64,000 bases of DNA from contig NC_134525.1 in NCBI RefSeq assembly GCF_027942865.1, positions 22,877,657-22,941,656 on the forward strand, written 5' to 3'. Each line of letters begins with the position of its first letter. The first letter of the stretch is position 1. The notes below the pieces were generated by a model. That model was given only the letters and a program-made list of their open reading frames with translations. It was not told the origin of the DNA and made no database searches. Both the position numbers and the translations under genes were made by a program. This document shows, one piece after another, positions 57,506 to 64,000 of this stretch. This stretch comes from Odontesthes bonariensis (Eukaryota > Chordata > Actinopteri > Atheriniformes > Atherinopsidae).

Positions 57506-57885
57506 CTCAGTGAAGTATGTTGAGCTTAAAGTCAAGAAGGTGTTTTTTTAATCGGTTAGTTTACCACGATAGCTCACGCTGAACACATCACCTGCTCCGG
57601 AGCGGTTTCTGATCAGACTTTCTGATTAAATCACCTGTGAAAAGCTCCATCCTTCCACTGATTCTGTTTCCGATGATATCATAAACACACTGAAAGCACT
57701 CGATTGACGTTGAATAAAAGTCAGATTGTGAATAACTGACAGGAAATCGATCGTTTAATTTTAGATTTTACACAGGTTCCAAAGTTCGTTCGTCTACACA
57801 TGTTCAATCAATGAAATGAATCCCAGTTTGATTTGTTAAAGTTAAACCAGAACCAGAGATGTTATGAGAAGCAGGCTGTGCACTG
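57506..57885. other. Spacer, no feature seen
   Basis: Non-coding, no repeats recognised. Confidence 0.5.
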
Positions 57886-58700
57886 TGTTCCAAATTATTA
57901 CGCAGATGATGTTTTTCTTCATTTTTCCTAATTTGTCAATACGATTGACAGTGAATGAGATTTTTTAATCATCAACAATTTTATTCTGTTCTATAATAAT
58001 CAGGATTTTACCGGACAAAACTTCCAATGATGGCAACAGTATTTTTTGCAAATTGCTCAAAATGCAGTTTTCCAAAAAAATAAAATAGTTTGTAAAGAGC
58101 TGAAAATGGAAATCTGTCGTATTTTTTGCAACATAATTTTTTTTTAAAACAAATGATATTTCAATCAAAACCACCTTTACATGTTAACACAGGATACCTT
58201 CTTCCATACCACCTTAACAACTCTCATCCATTTATTTCTTGAGATCTTTATCTTTATCCAAGTCCATGGATAGTTTCTGCCTGTGTCTGGAGGTATTCTG
58301 CCACCTCCCTCATAGATCTTCTTTTAAGGATGCACAGGTTCTCAGTAGGGTTGAGGTCAGGGGATGATGGTGGCGCCACCATGAGTTTTTCCCCCTTTAT
58401 ACCCAGCCAAAGATTTAGAGGTATTTTTTGCAGCGTGGCATGGTGGATGGGATGGTTCAGGATATGGCCAGTCAGAATCTCCACATACTTTTCAGACGGC
58501 CTACCACCTCACTCCCTGTTATTCCAGCCCAGAGCATCACTCCGCCACCTCCGTGCTGACGTCGCAGCCTTGTTGGGATGTGGTGGCCGTCCACCAGCTA
58601 CCCAGAACTCCATCTACCTGGACCTTCCATTGTGGCACGGCATTCATCGGTTAATAAAACTGTTTGAAAAGAAGTCTTCACGTATTTCTGAGCCCACTGA
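57886..58700 (-). mobile_element. Tc1-like transposon fossil
   Basis: The left edge has tgtgttccaaattattacgc, a terminus typical of one fish Tc1-like group. Minus-strand codons at 58320-58370 read APPSSPDLNPTENLCILKR, the Tc1 DDE signature, with upstream degenerate segments to about 58700. Stops and frame breaks; the other terminus was not found. Confidence 0.65.
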
Positions 58701-61700
58701 GAACGTTTCTGCCTGTGAGCATAGGTTAGTGGGTGGGGCTGAAAAACAGCTTTATGCACAGATGGAAGCCTCTGGAGGAGGTTTATTATCGGGCCCCAAA
58801 GTCCACAGTGTAATAGCTCAGATTATTCTATACATTTTGATACGCAACACAGGGATTATCAGGTTATATGAAGTGCCTTAAAAGGTGATTATAAGCAGAT
58901 ATAAGAAAATAAGGGGCATTTATATTATTACAGACTCTTAAGGCTTAAGTAATTCCCCTTAAATTAGACTCAACGTAGTTATCAAGCCTGTCTGAGGTTG
59001 ATATCAGTGATCTGAACAGACAGGAGGAACAACATGAGCAAAAACTTCCCTTTAACTGAAATACTATGTGCATGATCATTTGAACACAGTACAAGTTTGC
59101 TCAGTTCATATTTTATTTCACCTCAGGATTTTATTAAAACCATTTAAATCTTTGGCCCAAATTAATGCCGACTCAAAAGTCTTAACATGTGGGCTTTAAT
59201 CTGAGTTCAAGCAGCTACTTGAGCAGATATCAAAGGCTCAAAGATGTATAATGTCGCTGTTAAACGCCTTTTTCAATCTGTATACAAATCACACAGAAGC
59301 CAGTCAGGAACCCTGAGCTTTATTAAACACAAATTGATTTTAAAGAACCAACAAAAAGCTAAGCGATAGCTACTTCAACCAATGTCCTCTGTTGTTTACT
59401 CTCCACTTGAGGTGCCTTCACATGCACGATTAGTCAGTATGACTCAGACTTTAAAGGGACAGCAAACCAGAAATCTTCTGGTTCCAAACGTCTTGTATGA
59501 CCTCGTTATGGAAGCTCTCAGTAGACCGTAGCTGTCCAAAAGCCACCGATATGATGACAGACATGACATATGTGGGGAAAAACAGTCGTATTATCACCAT
59601 ATAATTATATGGAGTGCAGTGATATCGGATCAGAGTAATAAAGTTGGTCAAAAAGCAGCTGAAATTGCACCTCTAAGACAGCAGATAATATAATGTAACA
59701 TCAGCTATGATGTGGCGTCCTGTTGGACAGCAGAGATTCATTCATAATCTCCATTTATGCAGGGAGGTCAGTTGAGACCGAGCTCTTTTACAGTGATGTC
59801 TTCACAAAATAAGAACAAAATAAGAATAAAATAATAAGTACAAGACAGTAAGAGCACAATAACAATAAGATGGTTGCAGATAAATTCAAAATATGTAAAA
59901 CAGTACAGAATAAATATGTTAAAATCAACTAATTTGATTAAAACATGTGCATCTAATCTGCTCATTGTCCTCCAAGATGGTTTAAAGGAAGCCAAAGATC
60001 TCTAATTTTAAAGGTTTTTGGAAATGATTTCAGTTATAAGGGGCACAGAACTTAAAAGCCAGGCTGATATATATTTTTGGGACCCAGTACAGTGTGAAGT
60101 GGATTTATAGTGAAATAGACATGTGACATAAGTCTGTAGTTAGCTCAGGAGAGCTTTATAGATGAATAAAATGCACTGCTGTTGTCTTCTGACTGCCAAT
60201 GATTGCAGAGATGATTTTAAATGACTCTGTTTATAGTTTTTCTTCAGAGATGGTGAGTGGACATCACTGGGCTGAGAACCACGGACAATTTCAGAGCGCA
60301 CCATAAATTCTTGGCTGTTTTTGTTCAGTAACCTTGTCAGTTTGACCCACATCATAAATTTGTGGAGCTGAAATCCTGATCAGCACACAAAGGGTTAAAA
60401 AGTAACAGCCTGGTCCTCAGAGGGGCGGAGGGTTACTGTTTATTGATTTGGAGGGGCTGTTTTCCTTCTACAGTCCCCCTCCTCTGCTGCTCAACCTCAT
60501 GTGCATAGCTGAATGACAAAATGATTGGTCGGGCTCACGGGGCGATGAAATCATCAGCGCATCATGTGCCATTTACGGGAACAGACAGTCGATGTGGGCA
60601 GGCACATATTTCACCAAAGAAAGCTACGGAATCAATGAGCCTCATTTTAGCCTTTTAACGAGAGAATTTACTGTCCTGAAGATTTTTACTCCTAATATTC
60701 AGTCACTAGAACTATAGTTACAGGCATGTAAGGTTGTTCTGATTAGTCTTCATAAGTTTTTTTTTTCTAAATTTATTTATAAATAGTTATTTATTTTAAT
60801 AGTCTGGTGTGCAATTAGATGTCTGTCTGCAAATGTTTAGTAAAAACAGTCCAAAATCCAAGCACATAGTTGATCAGATAAAAAGATGAATGACATTGAA
60901 AAACAGAAAGAAAAGTTTTTTGGGGTTGTTTTTAAGTTGTAGACTAATATTTAATGTATCACTTCATTCATAAGTTCACTTACAATTGTGTTTAAATCTA
61001 AAAGATGCAATTAACCGACATCTTTCCTTAAAAAATGTCCCAATTATTCCACTAATCGGGTAACTGATGAGTCATTTCAGCTATAAAGTGCAGAATAAGG
61101 GAATTTTAAGAAGTTTTTTTTTGCTGCTTAATACTTTTTGAATAAAGTAAATAAATATATATATTTCTAGAAAGGATGTATTTTGCATTTGCTGGACATT
61201 GTTTGGGATCAGGATGTTGTTAGCTCACCTGCAGCACCTGGCTTCTGATTTATATACAGTAATTGTGATTAATCCGCCTGTGTCTCATCATCTTTTAACG
61301 CCCTGGTGCAGCTCTGCAGATGTAAATAAGAAAATCATGACCAGCTCTGCTAAATTCATCTTAAATGTGTGGTCATTCAACACGCTGCTCCAGAATTCAT
61401 TGTTTTATGAACAGATGTTGCAGAGAGTGAATGAAAATGTTCAATTTTCTGGCTTCGGTTGGTCATGTTGGCACTGAAGAGATTTTCTCACAATCCTGCA
61501 TCAAGATGCAGCAAATCACTCCTCTGCTGCAGTCTGCTAATCCACCCCTGCCTCTCTCTCTATCTGTGATCCACGTTTATATCAGCCTCATTCCACGTCT
61601 GTGCTCCCCCACTTTACATTTCCTCTTCCTTTAACCCCCCTCCCCCACTTTATTAACTCCGAACCGCCCTCCCTCCTCCTGCAGTTTGTGCGTGACTCTG

Positions 61701-63479
61701 CATGCACCTTCAGCAAACCCCCCTCAGTGCTGAGGTGGGGCGTTTTCATCTTTTATGTATAGGCAGTTTACCGAAGCAGCATATCAGCTTTATGTTGGGC
61801 AGTCCTGTACACACAGCCGCCGTCTGCCTGCAGACGGCACCACATTACAGGCTACAGAAGATGTAAATAGATCCGCATAAAGAGCAGAGACTGCAGAGAG
61901 ACAGTTGAGGGTTGAGAAATTGAACTTTTATGTCTTGTCAAGCAAGACTGTCTGCATGTAAACAAACACAGAACAAGTCGGTACACAGATACATCACACA
62001 TCATCGAATGAACTCACATCTAAATATGTTGTACAAGTGATATATATGTAATGTAAATTAGATATAAGGTGTCCAAAGTAAATCCAAGTTGTGATTGAAG
62101 AAAGTAAAACACAACTTTATCATCAAAACTAGGCACTGAATGCTTTACACCTGCAAGGCAAACAGGTATTTACGATTCAAATGAAATTAAAATAAAGCCC
62201 TGAAACAAAGAAGACAGTGGAGACGAGACATCGATAGCGATAACTTCCTTTTTCTCAGGATTATGCCCTCGTTTCTTCATTGTAGACTGATAACACAAGT
62301 TACCATTAACCAGTAAACCAGATAATAAATTCAAAATCAGATAAATGAACCAGCCAACAAAGCAGCATATCAGTAAACGTACAGAAGGTTTACATCTCAG
62401 TGTGTGAGTGACTGAAGGCCAGAAAGATCTGCTGTTTTGGCTTCAAACTAAACCAGATTTAGCCGTTTTATGCACCTTGCATGAGTCCAAGTTTGCTATC
62501 ACACTTTTCCAATATATCCCAATTTGATGGTCTGTCATAAAAGAGGGATTCAATTCTGTTCTATGTGGGATCAAACTGCCTAAAATTGAAACTCGAAACC
62601 CAGAAGTGGCCCTTAGATAACGTAAGAATTACAATCTTTGTAAATATAAGATGTTAATAAACAGGACAGAATAATGTTAGATCTGACAGTATCTTCAAAG
62701 TACCCTCCATTATTCTTAAAATTTCAGGCAAGAAATAAAGAATTTGATTAATGAATTAAGTCGAGCCACAGAAATACTTTAAAACTAACATACAAGTAGA
62801 GATGCACAGGTGGCCTATAACTGATTGTTTTTGTCTTTTAATCCAGCTTTAACCTCCAACCACCATCACATTTTCCAAAAAGAGCTCCATATTCAAAGAT
62901 AACATCTGGTTATTATATTTTTTGGTTCCTCCTGACCCCAGATAGCTAAAAGATATAAAAGCTCGGGTCTGAGGAGGTTGGTGCCAGGGAAGCAGATAAA
63001 AATGCACTAAATCTAATATCTGGACGGTTTTAAAGGGTTTCAGCCCTTTATCTCGCCACCTTTAAATGAGCACACATTTATGTAAACGTTTAACAAATAA
63101 AAAGATTAGTTGTGTTGTCTAAAATAATGAAAAGATACAATCCTGTTAAACCATAACAAACGTACGACAGACAGTTTGAGGACAAAGTCAGAGCAACACA
63201 ACCAGGACACAGCAGATAAATATGGGCCAGTTCTATCAGTCGATCTCATCCTGTTTGCTGATTATTGGTGGATCCTGATGTCAGGCTGATTTAAAAGGAG
63301 CAGTCCTGTGTTTTTTCTGTGTTAAAAGGCAACAAGCAAACAAAAGATGTTGCAGTTGCTTGCAAATAGATAAAAATGTGATAAGATGAAATGACACATG
63401 AGATTAAATCTGCTCTGTGTATTTTGGTGTATCTACTGTGTATTTTTTTAATTTGTATTAATAGTAATATGAGCATTAT
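58701..63479. other. Intergenic or long-intron sequence before the right-edge gene
   Basis: No exon recognised. 60410-60610 and 61620-61860 are GC-richer islands in AT-rich surroundings and could be regulatory. A 9-bp hairpin, gccgtctgc/gcagacggc, lies at 61819-61838. 60030-60350 has the look of an old interspersed repeat. Confidence 0.4.
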
Positions 63480-63904
63480 AAGTCAATAGGAAGTGGAAGG
63501 AAGAGGTGGAGCAAGGTTAAAAAGAGGAAGGAGGAGAAAACAAATGCAGTTTGTATCAATATCCAATCCACCCTCTCAGATTGTGTGTGTGTGTGTGTGT
63601 TGATGCATTTGAGTGTGCGTGGGGTGGTGGTGATGAGCTGCATTTGGCCACGAAACAGTCATTAGAGAGAGAGTGGAAGATCGAGGTAGAGTGTGTATTA
63701 GAGAGAGAGGAGAGAGGGTGGGGTGGAGAGAGGTGGAGGCAGATAGAGGGAGTCAGCTGTGGTGGGGGGAGCAGCAGATGGAGCAGAGAAGGAGCGCCGC
63801 TGCTGTGTTGTGTATCACTGAGTGAGAGACGAGCGAGCAGCAGCCGGCGGCAAACAGACGAGCGCGAAGGGGACGCAGGGGCGAGGCCGCTGCATGTGGT
63901 AACC
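63480..63904 (+). promoter_or_regulatory. Putative promoter and 5' UTR of the right-edge gene
   Basis: GA-rich tracts (gagagagag repeats from about 63664) and a short TG repeat give way to CpG-rich sequence at 63790-63900, directly before a strong-context ATG. Confidence 0.4.
63581..63600. repeat. Short (TG)n tract
   Basis: About ten TG units in the presumed promoter of the right-edge gene. Confidence 0.9.
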
Positions 63905-63961
63905 ATGGCGCAGCCGTCTCCGAGCGCATCGCCCGGCTCCCGTCGCCGTAGCGATGGCTCA
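63905..63961 (+). CDS. First coding exon of an unidentified gene (continues past window)
   Basis: ATG in a strong context (aaccATGG) opens 19 codons, MAQPSPSASPGSRRRSDGS, ending at a consensus donor (GTAAGAG) in phase 0. About 300 bp of GA-rich, then GC-rich, sequence precedes it, as expected for a 5' UTR and TATA-less promoter. The Ser/Pro/Arg-rich peptide is not diagnostic. It could be a downstream promoter of map7d2 or the next gene. Confidence 0.55.
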
Positions 63962-64000
63962 GTAAGAGAATGCCTGTTCTTCCCTATTTCTGAACGCAAC

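Noticed and set aside
58330..58881. 183-codon plus-strand open frame
   Set aside because: It is antisense to a Tc1 transposase fossil whose DDE signature reads on the minus strand.
63556..63999. 147-codon minus-strand open frame at the right edge
   Set aside because: Low-complexity Ser/Pro/His translation of GA-rich leader sequence; the plus strand has a strong-context start and donor.

Overview
This window is nuclear DNA from a ray-finned fish. Protein-coding information sits in short exons with consensus splice sites, separated by introns and spacers full of teleost-type repeats: Tc1-like and MITE DNA transposons, L2- and RTE-type LINE fossils, a solo LTR and TG/CT microsatellites. No bacterial, phage or organellar signal is present.

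Three anchors fix the locus. Twenty coding exons between 8720 and 30222 (+) encode a p90 ribosomal S6 kinase, best assigned to rps6ka3 (RSK2). Seven coding exons between 42800 and 48907 (+) encode translation initiation factor eIF1A (eif1ax), complete from Met to stop. One exon at 55599-55748 (+) encodes the charged coiled coil of a MAP7-family microtubule protein, probably map7d2. The same gene order and direction (RPS6KA3, EIF1AX, MAP7D2) is found at human Xp22.12, so this is a conserved block. Between rps6ka3 and eif1ax, on the opposite strand (35387-36533), lies a C2H2 zinc-finger gene with a pure 22-codon CAG tract; I know of no counterpart at this position in human.

Layout. 1-8.7 kb: repeat-rich sequence with a candidate alternative first exon of rps6ka3 (4801-4899). 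8.7-30.2 kb: rps6ka3, whose introns hold a possibly nested L2/Tc1 insertion, a foldback element, a SINE-like unit, another Tc1 fossil and an L2 fragment. 30.2-33.4 kb: probable 3' UTR and poly(A) sites. 35.4-37.3 kb: zinc-finger gene (-). 37.6-42.4 kb: two decayed L2 LINEs. 42.6-49.6 kb: eif1ax. 49.6-63.5 kb: mostly non-coding, with a hAT-like MITE, an exon-like segment at 50.6 kb, the MAP7 exon, a 648-bp solo LTR with a 5-bp target duplication and a Tc1 fossil. 63.5-64 kb: first exon of a gene that runs off the window.

The genes do not form an operon-like unit. RSK2 is a growth-factor-activated kinase downstream of ERK, eIF1A is a general initiation factor, and the MAP7 protein would bind microtubules; they are linked here by ancestral synteny. 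No new multi-gene system was found. The most useful leads are the alternative RSK first exon, the CAG-rich zinc-finger gene, the isolated MAP7 exon, the exon-like segment at 50.6 kb and the unassigned first exon at the right edge.
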